From assembly GCA_027596945.1 (NCBI GenBank), contig JADGJH010000773.1, forward strand, positions 1-11,775: a DNA stretch of 11,775 nucleotides, read 5' to 3'. The notes beneath the pieces were generated by a model, which saw only the letters and a program-made list of their open reading frames with translations, ran no database searches and was not told the origin of the DNA. The DNA comes from Physocladia obscura. Its lineage: Eukaryota > Chytridiomycota > Chytridiomycetes > Chytridiales > Chytriomycetaceae. Positions 1 through 9,228 of the stretch are shown here, piece by piece. Within the stretch, counting starts at the first letter, position 1. Every line of letters starts with the position of its first letter. Position numbers and translations under genes: made by a program.

Positions 1-112
1 GAAACAATCAATATGAGGTGAAATAAAAGATGTAACAAAGTAAAAGAATAGAAAGGGATAGAAATAAAGATAAAACAGAATAAAGAAGAGAAGAGGACAC
101 AAGTAGCAGAAT

Positions 113-968
113 TCAATCATTATGCACTCTTAATTGGTGTCTATGGGATTCATATTGATTTAGCCAGTTTTGATGGTAATACTCTTGTTTTTGCTTCAAT
201 GACTCGAACACATCTTCTTGATCTTTGATAATGTTTAATGCAATTGTCAAAGACTGTTGAATATGAGAAACTTGTGCCTCAGATCTCAATTGCCTGTCAA
301 ATAGATTAGTGATTTTGAAAGGAGGTGGCAATTGCATAGCTTGTTGTAGTGTTAATGGATTGCAAAGGAGAATGCCAGCCCAGTCATGCCAGATCATGTT
401 TTCTCCTTGAAAATGTGGATGGTATGTTTTCAGTTGTTCAATGATGGTATCATAATTCATTTGGCACTCCTGATCTGTCAATGCCTTCCAAACCACCATT
501 GATAGAGCAAATAACTTTTTCATAATTGGCGGACTTTTCAACAGATCTTGAGTAAGCATAGATGAATACAGTTAGTTTTTTGTCACCAGCTGCCAAAGTG
601 CCCATCATATTGTCTTTAATTGTTCAGAGTGGTCTTGCAACAACTAATTACAGTTAGTATACACAAAACAGTCAGAATAAAAACACTCACTAACCACCAA
701 ATGAATACGAGTGCTGATTTTTGAGAACCACAATAAAATCCGCAAAGTTTTCGATTTTAACTCCACCACTTTCATTTTGAACAGCGCCAGAACTGTTAAC
801 TGTTGCTTTGCCTTTCAATTCCAGAGCCACTGTTGCCCAGAGTGTCGTTTTCAAATCAGCTGCAGTTCCATTGAATTCAACAGTTGGAAGGGTTTTTGCA
901 TTCTCGTTCTTCTGTGACTTGTAACACTTGACAATGGGAATCAGCGTCAGAGCAAACGTAGCAGACAT
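113..968 (-). CDS. Unrecognised protein, two exons, ambiguous 3' exon
   Basis: I do not recognise this family. Preferred model: exon 1 968-695 and exon 2 546-113, joined across a 148-nt intron (donor GTTAGT at 694, branch-like ACTAAC near 572, acceptor AG at 548-547). This gives 235 aa. The N-terminal ~92 residues alternate short hydrophobic stretches with Ser/Thr/Asn-rich loops. The next part is helical with a WHDW motif, and the C-terminal ~50 residues are rich in Gln, Glu, Lys and His and look like a coiled coil. No signal peptide or clear membrane span is visible. The start is the first ATG of the frame, near the divergent ABC gene. The intron is longer than any other here, and a second acceptor at 615-614 preceded by a perfect TACTAAC would give a different 145-aa protein. 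That the region is coding is likely; the exact structure is uncertain. Confidence 0.5.
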
Positions 969-1113
969 GTCAGCTCCAAAAACAGCACAAAATTAATTTT
1001 GTTCAAAACGACAATAGAAAAAAGCAGAAAAATTCTCTAATTTTGAATACCCCTTCTATTCAAAGAATTAGTTCAAAGTCATTTTTGCTTGATTCAAAAT
1101 CAAAAAGAAAAGA
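969..1113. promoter_or_regulatory. Divergent promoter region between the unknown gene and the ABC transporter
   Basis: This is the 145-bp gap between two head-to-head start codons. It is AT-rich with A-runs, and I see no convincing TATA box or known operator. The promoter role is inferred from position only. Confidence 0.4.
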
Positions 1114-4100
1114 ATGCAAGTTGCATTTGACATCGTTTTTGATGTGGTCCTGTTGTCGCTGGGCGGATGGGGGCTGGGTGTGAGCCTGACCGCCAGTGGC
1201 GGAGAGAGTGACTCAAATACACATGCTGCGCAGGTACAACGCCGGTTGCAACGCGCTGTGTGGGCTTTGGCGGTGATGGCCTCTGCGGCCTTTGCTGAGA
1301 CGGCCCTTCTGTTTATTGCTGCAGTTGCGTCTGTCGGTTCTGTGCGTATTATCAGTGATGGCCCTGCTATTTCCAGTGACGGCTTCACTATCAAGGCTGC
1401 TACTATTGCCATTGTTCAAGTTGCCGTTACTGGAGGTCTCACTGCTGCGCTTTGTATTGTCACGGCAGCCGTTGCTGCTGCGTCACGGGATCCGCCGGCC
1501 CGCGCGTTGGCTGCAATTCGCCTACTGCGTTTTGCCGCTGCGTTTACCCTCTTACACGCAACTGTCCATTTGTATCGTGCAATTTCACTGGTTGTTTATT
1601 ATCCCGATCCCAATACTGACACCAAAACTGTCTCCATGTCATTATCGGAATTCCTTGCTATTGACGCAACCATTTTGGTTTTTATCCGAGTGTCGCTCGT
1701 TTCCACGCGTTTTATCGCCGCTCTTGCTGCAAACGCGATTCTCGCTCCATCAGACCGCGACCAATACGAGCGCCTCCTTGCCCAAGATGAAGAAGAATTC
1801 CAGCAACAATCCACACAACAACAACAACAACAACAACAACAACCGTCCTCACAACCACAACAAAAAACAAATTCTTGGCAAAACAGTCTTCGAAACACAC
1901 GTCGACTGTTCCCATTCCTTTTTCCTCGCGAATTCAAACTCCGTGCATGCGCCGGAATCTGCATGCTCTTTCTTTTTTGCGGTCGTGTTGTCAACGTCAT
2001 CGTCCCATTGCAATACAAACAGCTTGTTGATCAGCTTTCGGCTGTGGAAGATATTGAAAACCCTTCTCCGTATTACGCGTGGAGCGCTGTGCTTACTTAT
2101 TGTTTTTTGCGTTATTTGCAGTCCGGATCTGGTATTATTTCTTCTCTCCAGAATCTGTTTTGGATTCCTGTTGCACAGTTCAACACGAGGGAGATTAATG
2201 TTCAGATGCTTCGTCATTTGCATTCCCTCTCTTTGCAATTTCATATTAACCGCAAAACTGGTATCAAAAACAAAAAACAACAAAAACTGAAAGAAATGAC
2301 TAAAATTATTTTAAAAAAAAGGGGAGGTTCTTCGCGTAATGGATAGAGGAAGTAACTCTGTGGGATCTCTTCTTTCCGCCCTATTATTCAACATTGTCCC
2401 TGCGTTTGTTGATATTTTTATTGCGATTTTCCTCTTCATCTACCAATTTGACAATCTCACGGGCTTTGTTGTCTTTGTCACAATGGCGGTGTATATTTTT
2501 CTCACTGTCATAATCACCGAATGGCGCACAAAATTCCGACGTGAAATGAACCAAGTAAAATCCATTACCAGCTGAAACTCTTTGTAAAAAATAACAAAAT
2601 TCACCACAGCTTGATTCAGCGTCTCGTGCGCGAGCGGTAGACTCACTACTGAATTTCGAAACAGTTAAATACTACAACAATGAAAAATACGAAGTTGACA
2701 GATTCGAGAGGAGCATTCATGCGTATCAGGATGCAAACTGGAACAGCAACACGTCGCTTGTATTCTTAAACACAGCGCAAAACACCGTTATTACGGTTGG
2801 CCTTGCGACGGGTTGTTTAATTGTTGTAAATGGGGTTGTTGAAGGCCGGTTGACTGTTGGTGATTTTATCATGTTTGTTGCGTATATTTTGCAGTTGTAT
2901 CAACCATTGAATTTTTTTGGGTCATATTATCGAATGATTCAACAAGTGAGTTCTTTTTTTTCTTTTTCTCTTACTTTTCAATTTAAAACCCAAAAAACAA
3001 AACAAAAAAAACAAAAACGGCCACCACCCCTAAATCATAGAATTTTATCGATATGGAAAGCATGTTTGAATTGTTTGATGAGAATGTGGCCGTCAAGGAT
3101 GACCCCTATGCATTTGAAATGAACTGCACTGGCGGAGAAATAAAGTTTGACAATGTTTCCTTCAGATACGATGAACGTCAGCCAGCAATTTCAAACGTCA
3201 GCTTTACTGTTCCCGCAAACACCACGACTGCGCTTGTCGGGCAGACGGGGAGTGGAAAGAGTACTATTTTCAGACTCTTGTTTCGCTTCGTGAGTACATA
3301 TTTTTTCTTTCTTTTTATTTATTGATTTCAAACTCGCCGACTATTAGTATGACCCGCAATCTGGACGTATTTTGATTGATGGACAAGGTTTGTAGCTCAT
3401 GGTTTTTCATGGTTTATTAAATTGTTTTGTTCCAAACATTTCAGATATTAGCAAAGTAACTCAATCAAGTCTTCGTCGTGCCATTGGAGTCGTACCCCAA
3501 GATACTGTATGTTTCAACGACACAATTGGATACAACATTGGTTATGGCGACGTGACAAAATCTCTCGATGAAATTAAAAATGCCGCGGCCCGAGCCCAGA
3601 TTCACGACAGAATTGCTTCAGGATTTCCAGACGGTTACGAAACAAAAGTCGGCGAACGTGGTCTCAGATTGAGTGGCGGAGAAAAACAAAGAGTCGCGAT
3701 TGCGCGGACACTTTTGAAGGATCCAAAAATGTAAGTTTTAAATATCCAGTTATTTCAATTTAAATTAATTTTTTCCTTTTTTTCAATTCTAGAATTTTAT
3801 TAGACGAAGCCACATCGGCCCTCGACAACACAACCGAAGCTCTGATCCAACGTTCGCTGACTGAACTCACATCCAAACGCACAACCCTCGTGATTGCGCA
3901 TCGTCTCAGTACTATTGTTGACGCTGACAATATTGTTGTTATGCGCGACGGCCGCATTGTTGAAACGGGCACGCACAAATCGCTGCTGCAGGCCGGCGAT
4001 GCGCGCGCCGCTGCGAGCGAGGGCGGGAAATTCAAGACGGGGGATGGAGAAGATGGAGGCTGGGTTGGAAGCTATTATCAAATGTGGATGCGGCAGTTGG

Positions 4101-4165
4101 AGGATGAACAGGATGTTGCTGCTGCATCTGCGGTATCTCTTGGTGTCGATCAAAAGGTGGAATGA
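1114..4165 (+). CDS. hmt1: HMT1/ABCB6-type ABC half transporter (vacuolar heavy-metal tolerance family)
   Basis: Seven exons: 1114-2260, 2322-2554, 2610-2945, 3041-3289, 3348-3387, 3445-3730, 3793-4165. They total 2664 nt and encode 887 aa, close to the usual ~830-840 aa of the family. The N-terminus has about five hydrophobic spans (roughly residues 3-26, 47-72, 93-122, 135-160, 180-210), an extra TMD0 typical of HMT1/ABCB6 and absent from ATM1. A Gln-rich linker (230-250) follows, then the six-span core from ~276 and one ATP-binding domain: A-loop Tyr 615, Walker [10 protein letters not shown] 639-647, Q-loop Gln 687, signature LSGGEKQ 744-750, Walker B ILLDE ending at Glu 769, D-loop SALD, and H-loop His 800. 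All catalytic residues are intact. Half transporters work as homodimers. Known relatives pump glutathione- or phytochelatin-bound metals into the vacuole, or porphyrins; the substrate here is not readable from sequence. Exon 5 is only 40 nt. An AATAAA lies 54 nt past the stop. Confidence 0.93.
1816..1842 (+). repeat. (CAA)9 microsatellite encoding a poly-Gln run in the ABC transporter
   Basis: Nine perfect CAA triplets encode Gln 235-243, inside a longer Gln/Ser/Pro-rich stretch. It lies in the cytosolic linker between TMD0 and the ABC core, so length changes would not disturb a folded domain. Because all codons are CAA, slippage between strains is likely. Confidence 0.9.
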
Positions 4166-4823
4166 TAATCAAAATGCTTTGAAATGCATGAAAAATATAA
4201 ATGATGCCTTACATTTTTAATAAATATATTCAATTTGTTTTACTTTTAATATAAGCAATACATAAATCAATATGGAAGAGCATAATAAAATTAGTAAAAG
4301 GGCAGTAAGAGTATTAAACGCAACAACAATTTAAACACATTTTTTTGTCGCAATAACAGTTGTAATTGAAGTAATTTCTATTACTGTAAAGCACACCTTG
4401 TCCTCTCTATATGTGAAGAAATGAAATTGAAAATGGCATGATCTAACAACTCATTAAATACCTACACGGCAGATCAATGGTTATCCAGATCTCTAATGAT
4501 TCACCAGAAATATGCTCAAATGAAAAAGAGAACAATTACAAGAGAACAGAATATAGAACATGAAAGCAAAGAAAAGTTTGCTTAAAAACAACCTGTTGAA
4601 AATTAAAACAACATTTATCGTCTTCCAACGGCAAATTTTTGTTGAAGGGCAGAAACTCCTGATATGTTGCGTTGGCGAACGAAGCCAAACTTTATCTTAG
4701 GAAACCATTCAAAAACTTTTAAATTCAATTTCCAAACACAGCCCATCAATAAAAATATCATAAAAGAGAGAGGAGAAACGAGAAAATTTTGCAAATAAGG
4801 CCTTATTTTAGTCATATTTTCAT
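4166..4823. other. Convergent intergenic region with no supported gene
   Basis: This 658-bp AT-rich gap separates the 3' ends of the ABC transporter (plus) and the GT2 gene (minus), so it should hold both 3' untranslated regions. I see no tRNA-like A/B boxes, no long inverted repeat and no conserved protein. A 66-codon minus-strand frame at 4615-4815 begins just after the GT2 stop and encodes a hydrophobic stretch, but it has no recognisable family and is more likely 3' UTR. Confidence 0.6.
4219..4224 (+). terminator. AATAAA polyadenylation-type signal of the ABC transporter gene
   Basis: A canonical AATAAA hexamer lies 54 nt after the ABC transporter stop, followed by T-rich sequence. It is the expected position for 3'-end formation, but AT-rich DNA produces this hexamer by chance. 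Confidence 0.5.
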
Positions 4824-6325
4824 TTAAGGAATTTCAACGAGAGCAACTTGTGACTCATTATTTTCTCTTTGAATTTTGTTTGGTACAGTCCGCTTTGTCA
4901 CTTTCCACTTTGCGATAGCCAAAAATTCCTTGACTTCAGAAATTAGAACAATATAAATTTGAAGATAAGAGTAGAGCAAATAGACAAGGCAAAACAAGAT
5001 GCCATTCAGTTTGTTTTGAACACTAAGAAGAATTACAATGAACAAGAAACCAAAGGTGCCAGCAGCGATCCATATATAGTTATTGATAGATGGATTACGA
5101 ACAAGACCAATGATGACTTGAATTGTGAGAAGAGTGTTGAAATGGAAAGACAATTCCCGAAAGATGAGAAACATGACCATGCCAAACTTCATACCAATTG
5201 ATTTCGTGGATCGAATCGCCCAAAAAGATCTGTGGAGAGTGATTTGAAACCAGCCTTTTATTATTTTTTTTATCAAATTGAGTGAAATATGATTGGTAAG
5301 TTAAAAAAAAGGAGAAATAAACCTTGTGCCCATCTTTGTCGCTGCTTAACATAGGCAGCAAGAGTGGTTGGGGCTTCTTCAGAACTTCGCACACGGTGGT
5401 CATAAATAATGTGCATATCGTTTGCAAGTGCACGCACACTCAAATCAATGTCTTCTGTCAGCATAGTGTCGTCCATCAAAAGGGCAGAAAGAGCTGGAGC
5501 ACGCCAGTGACCGTTGGAACCACCGAAAAGGCCATGACCATGGAGAGCGTTGAAGCCAACATGGAAAATATTGTAAATCATATCAAATTCAGGTTCAATA
5601 ATACGCGTAATAATCGTCTGGCCGCCATTACGAATGATGCACCTGCCTTGAACACAAACTGCGGATTTATGTTTGGATTTTTTTTTTGCGGAAACCTCAA
5701 ACTGATGCAAAGTAGAGATAACTTGGGTAATAGCGTCAGGATACGGACGATGATCGGCATCAAACACTGATACAATATGGGTCTGGGAGTTTTTGTTTGC
5801 CAGCAACGATAACGCATGATTGACATTTTCAGCTTTTGACTTTGAGTCTGGAACTCGAAGAACTTGAAAACGGCCGGCAGACGATAGTGCTATTTGCTGG
5901 AGCTGGTTTTCGACAGTTAGGTCATGCGGCGTGTTGTAAGCGAGAACGATGGCATGAGCGCATGGCCAGTCCACAGCATTAAGAAAGTGGTTAACGGTGT
6001 CCACAATGAGGTCTTTTTCGTTAGGCAAATATGCTGCAATAATGCATGTTGAAGAATACACTGCAAAAGGCACAATAAGGGTTTCGTTGGGCTTGTTTGA
6101 ATGCTTGGCGCTTCTTGAAACTTTGTGGGGCGGAAAGATAGCACGCACAACCAGCGCACAAATAGCCTCAACAATCACATAGAGAGCAATCAAGCCATTC
6201 AGCGCTGTTAGGCAGTAGTAAAGATAGGACGAACCCTTGTTTTCCTCGTAAGTCAGTGCAACCAAGAGTCCGCCCAGCGTACCCACATAGCAAAATAAAA
6301 CTATCCAAGGAAGCACCGGTGCCAT
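4824..6325 (-). CDS. Processive family 2 glycosyltransferase (cellulose-synthase-like, membrane)
   Basis: Two exons, 6325-5323 and 5254-4824, flank a 68-nt intron (donor GTTTAT, acceptor AAAAG) and encode 477 aa. Two N-terminal spans (about 5-25 and 36-62) precede a cytosolic GT-A domain with the family motifs in order: an NE pair at 102-103, a KAENVN motif near 164-169, the metal-binding DAD at 189-191, GGSNGHW near 268-274, TED at 290-292 with the catalytic-base Asp 292, and QRQRW at 328-332. Three or four C-terminal spans (about 358-440) would form the polymer channel. This is the layout of processive beta-glycan synthases such as cellulose, mannan, mixed-linkage glucan or hyaluronan synthases, which extrude polymer from nucleotide sugars. 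There is no PilZ domain, and the product cannot be told from the motifs. The intron splits the codon after QRQRWAQ, so retention would remove all C-terminal spans. The start is the first ATG, near the divergent GH5 gene. Confidence 0.9.
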
Positions 6326-6399
6326 TCTTGTTTAATTATTTAGTTTTGTTATTGCTATCCATTTTGTTTTTTGTTTCGGCAAATGAAAAGCGCCGGCAA
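6326..6399. promoter_or_regulatory. Short divergent promoter between the GT2 and GH5 genes
   Basis: Only 74 bp (57 bp if the GH5 gene starts at 6383) separate the two start codons. The plus strand is strongly T-rich, with runs of T broken by single G or C, as in many fungal core promoters. No TATA box stands out. Shared control is inferred from distance and orientation. Confidence 0.45.
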
Positions 6400-8145
6400 A
6401 TGTGTAAGTCTTGGCTTCTTGGCCGCAAAAAAAAACGTGAAATGCAGCAATCTGAGCATCACCAGCAGCAGTCGGTAGATTCACCGCAACAAAGCTCAAG
6501 TCAAATGCATCTTCAGCAGCATCAGCAAATGATGGCTGGGCTCGACTTTAGTCTACTTATGCCGCAGAGTAGCCCTAAAAAAAGCCCAAACGCGCATAAG
6601 AGCAGCTACTTGGGCATTGTCGGATCTGAGGCTTCCTCGCGATATCCTGACTCAGAAGCTCCGTCAATTTATTCAAATGTGGATTCACCACAGCAGCACC
6701 GTATTGCTTTGCTGCATCCAAACGATATGAAGGTAGGCACATGCCATATATTACTTATATAATTTTTGTTATCAAGGTAACTTCACTGCGTAATCAAAAA
6801 TGCCGCAAAATATCAGCAATAGTGTTTGGTGTTCTTATTCTTGGTGCTGCCGCCTTTCTCGCTTATCATTTTGTTTCGATCAATCAACCTCTCAAAATTC
6901 CTGTTATCATCCCCGTGGCCGCGACATTTGAAACTATGCCCACTCTTCAAGTGGTTGGCAAAAATGTAGTTTATCCTAATGGTACTACTTTTCATGGTCG
7001 TGGTGTCAATATGGGATCCTGGTTTATCATGGATGCGTGAGTTCGATCCAAAATTCTACTCGAAAATTTTTTTTAACCCCAAACAGGATCTTCTCAGGAT
7101 TCACTGGTTTAGATGAATTTGCCTTTTTTAACGTATCGGATACAAGATGGGGTCAAGATACATCTCGATCTCTCATGAATTTGTACATTGACAATGCCAT
7201 GACGTCAACCGACTACGATCTCTTGTGTTTGATGAACTTTAATTTTGTACGTCTCCCACTTCACTTCCGCAACTTCCAAGATGCTCAAGGAAACTGGATC
7301 AACTATACAAATTCGCCTTCAGAAATCGACTTTTCTCGTTTGGATTGGGCAATCTCCAATTTTACTTCGCGTGGTATATATGTCCAACTAGACTTCCATA
7401 TATGGTACAGCCGCGATATTCTCTATGAAGGTGTTTCCAAAAATGATGTTGGCCTCGCTACCAATGATCCTGCACTTTACGCAGAATGCGTAAAGTGGCG
7501 TCAGATGGCCGCTAACTTCCTCACCGGTTTGGCTGCCCATGTTGTCGATGTTCCTGGCCTTCTGGGAATTGAGTTAATGAACGAACCTGTGCCATCATAT
7601 GACAATCTGCTTTCTCAAGTCCTTTACGATGGTGTACGTGTTGCTGACCCCAATCGACTTGTTATCCGCCATTTTGGTACCGACCGAGTTGCCCCATCAG
7701 TGTATAACTGGACAAATATTATTTATGGTTTTCATACGTACGAAGGTCAACAAACTCTTCAAGGATATGAAGAAAATGCTAATAACAAGACCTCGGACGA
7801 TTATGATCTCCCATATTATGTCTCCGAACTGCATTTTACCTCTGATCCTGATTTCGCACCAGCAATCGACTGGACTGATGCGTTGCAAAATGGTGTCAAT
7901 ATTCCAATGTATGCATTGTGGACCTACAAGGCTGTGGATGTATGTTCTGGCCTTACTTTTATATATTTTTAATATTCAAATTGTCGACGTAGATGAATGA
8001 ATGGGCACTTGTTAACTATGATTCAAGCTACACTGTTGACGTTATTAATGGAACACTAGAAAGTATTCAAGAAACATGGAAACGGTTGCCTAATTTGAAT
8101 CTGGCAGGCTCATTGTCTCCTTGGGGCCAATCGTTTATTTCTTGA
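6400..8145 (+). CDS. GH5 family beta-glycosidase (exo-glucanase/cellulase type) with type II membrane anchor
   Basis: Exons 6400-6732, 6777-7036, 7087-7939 and 7993-8145 total 1599 nt and encode 532 aa. Residues 1-120 are basic, then Gln/Ser/Pro-rich and probably cytosolic and disordered. A single span at about 123-145 follows a basic run, giving an Nin/Cout type II topology with the enzyme outside. The catalytic (beta/alpha)8 domain has the GH5 landmarks: the conserved Arg 253 in a VRLPL motif, acid/base Glu 364 in MNEP, His 414 and Tyr 416 in FHTY, nucleophile Glu 445 in SELHF, and Trp 476. Several NxS/T sites sit in the outer domain. The best fit is a glucan-acting GH5 close to exo-beta-1,3-glucanases; substrate is not proven. 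Introns are 44, 50 and 53 nt. The first in-frame ATG is 6400, since upstream in-frame sequence has none; an alternative spliced start at 6383 is described separately. Confidence 0.87.
6404..6447 (+). other. Possible optional 44-nt intron at the 5' end of the GH5 gene
   Basis: A perfect GTAAGT donor at 6404-6409 and a GCAG acceptor at 6444-6447 bound 44 nt, the same length as the next, well-supported intron of this gene. Removing it joins the earlier ATG at 6383 in frame to the GH5 reading frame at CAA 6448, replacing a Lys/Arg-rich N-terminus with a seven-residue MKSAGKC leader. If it is not removed, the ATG at 6383 opens only a short out-of-frame peptide and translation must start at 6400. 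No strong branch site is visible. Confidence 0.4.
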
Positions 8146-8241
8146 TGCCAATTTATTTTTGCATTCAATGGATTTCTGTTTAGTTTTTTTTGTGCTGTTT
8201 TTTATTGGACAATAACGCTTTGAACCTCTTAATGAATTTTG

Positions 8242-8888
8242 ATGATTAAATTCAAACTGCAGCAAAGATTTCATCCCATATCGTTGTCAATTCGAGTCCT
8301 TACTCCTGTTTCGTTCCCACACTTACTACTACTATCCAAGAATCTGCTTCATCACATTGCTACTCGGTTAATGTCCAATACCATAAACAAGAGTCCAGAA
8401 TCAGTGATATCTCCGGACGGTTTCTTTTTCGCTGGGCCAATTTCTGCATTCACAGATCCCACCGGCATCCAGCAGATGTGGCCAGTCGACACTCCGCTCA
8501 ACAGACGGATCACGGTAGTGAACCGCAATGACGGAAAGCTGGCTGCGATAGTAAACATCTGTCCTCATCAGGTTCTATCCCTAATCCAATATTAACCAAC
8601 TTATGCGTTTGTCGTTGACTTGAAAACAAGGGCGTGTCTTTGCATAAAGGGATGTGTGTTGATATTGAGGATATGGGTATCAAATGGGGCTCCGCCGTAG
8701 TTTGCGTTGCTCACGGATGGTCTTTTGATCTGGACACTGGTGCTTGTGGGAACAACAGATACGTGATCGATACTTACAAAGTGCAAGTTGATGATGGAAA
8801 AGTTTTTGTGTCGCTCACGCCAAAAAACTTGTCTGTTGCAGGGCCTCGCCGTGATTTTGGCGGCAAAGAAAGCGAAACAAATTATTGA
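8242..8888 (+). CDS. Rieske [2Fe-2S] ferredoxin-domain protein, RFESD-like
   Basis: Exons 8242-8571 and 8631-8888 (59-nt intron) encode 195 aa. The cluster ligands are C107-x-H109 in CPHQ and C135-x2-H138 in CVAHGW, so two Cys and two His are all present. The intron falls directly after CPHQ. A DIED sequence between the two motifs and the FDLDTG sequence after the second match the RFESD group of small Rieske proteins rather than the cytochrome bc1 subunit. No oxygenase catalytic domain follows, so it is probably an electron-transfer protein; the partner is unknown. The first 43 residues are basic and hydroxylated with no Asp or Glu, as in mitochondrial presequences, and an internal ATG at 8371 (Met 44) sits where the leader ends. 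The spacing between ligand pairs is longer than in classical Rieske domains. It lies 96 bp downstream of the GH5 gene in the same orientation. Confidence 0.85.
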
Positions 8889-9228
8889 CGATTTTACCTC
8901 CTTTATTCCCCGAGAACTGCTAATTATCATTTTTTGGCTCTTATATTTTTATTATCGTTATCGTATATTAAAGGTTCAATATGTTAGAATACAAAGCCAT
9001 CTCCACCTAAGATCAACCCTGCCTTACTTTTGCGTTGTATACAAAGAGTAGATATTTTAGTTTATGAATGTTTCGAGAATTCCCAGTCCGTAATGAGGTG
9101 ATAGCCTTTTATCACGTTATCAGTGTTCCGATCGGTTACGTCAAAATAGAAAATTTTTTTATTTTTAAAAACCTGAAAAACCTCAACAGCCAAATCGCAA
9201 CATTCTCTCTGCAACCAGATCTGGCAAT
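8889..9228. other. Intergenic region upstream of the arrestin-like gene
   Basis: These 340 bp follow the Rieske stop and should contain its 3' UTR and the arrestin gene promoter and leader. They are AT-rich with T and A runs near 9155-9175. A small perfect inverted repeat (GTGATA/TATCAC, 6-nt loop) lies at 9098-9115. The arrestin frame stays open from a stop near 9168 to 9228 but has no ATG, so part of the last 39 bp could be an exon end. No RNA gene was recognised. Confidence 0.5.

Noticed and set aside
1599..2018. Long minus-strand frame containing poly-Cys opposite the ABC transporter
   Set aside because: It is the antisense shadow of the CAA repeat and of a strongly supported coding exon; Cys runs come from TTG/TGT/GTT readings of the repeat.
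1292..2290. Long second plus-strand frame inside the first ABC transporter exon
   Set aside because: It overlaps the TMD0 and core frame; its Leu/Ser-rich and Asn-run translation is a frame shadow, and it has no family motifs.
4195..4215. ATGATG-like C-box near 4200 suggesting a box C/D snoRNA
   Set aside because: No paired D box (CTGA) at suitable distance and no terminal stem were seen.
4615..4815. Minus-strand 66-codon frame with a hydrophobic segment just downstream of the GT2 stop
   Set aside because: There is no recognised family and no promoter space (8 bp after the GT2 stop), and the hydrophobic stretch can arise from T-rich 3' UTR. The GT2 is already complete in length and motifs.
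6326..6402. In-frame extension of the GH5 reading frame upstream into the GT2 start
   Set aside because: The open frame upstream of 6400 begins at a GTG and contains no ATG; the hydrophobic residues come from the T-rich promoter and would overlap the divergent gene's coding sequence.
9065..9090. TTTCGAGAATTCCC resembling a tRNA B box
   Set aside because: No matching A box, acceptor stem or anticodon arm lies upstream; a tRNA fold could not be built.
9098..9115. Six-bp perfect inverted repeat (GTGATA/TATCAC) before the arrestin gene
   Set aside because: The stem is short and AT-rich, not flanked by a T-run, and of a size expected by chance in this DNA.
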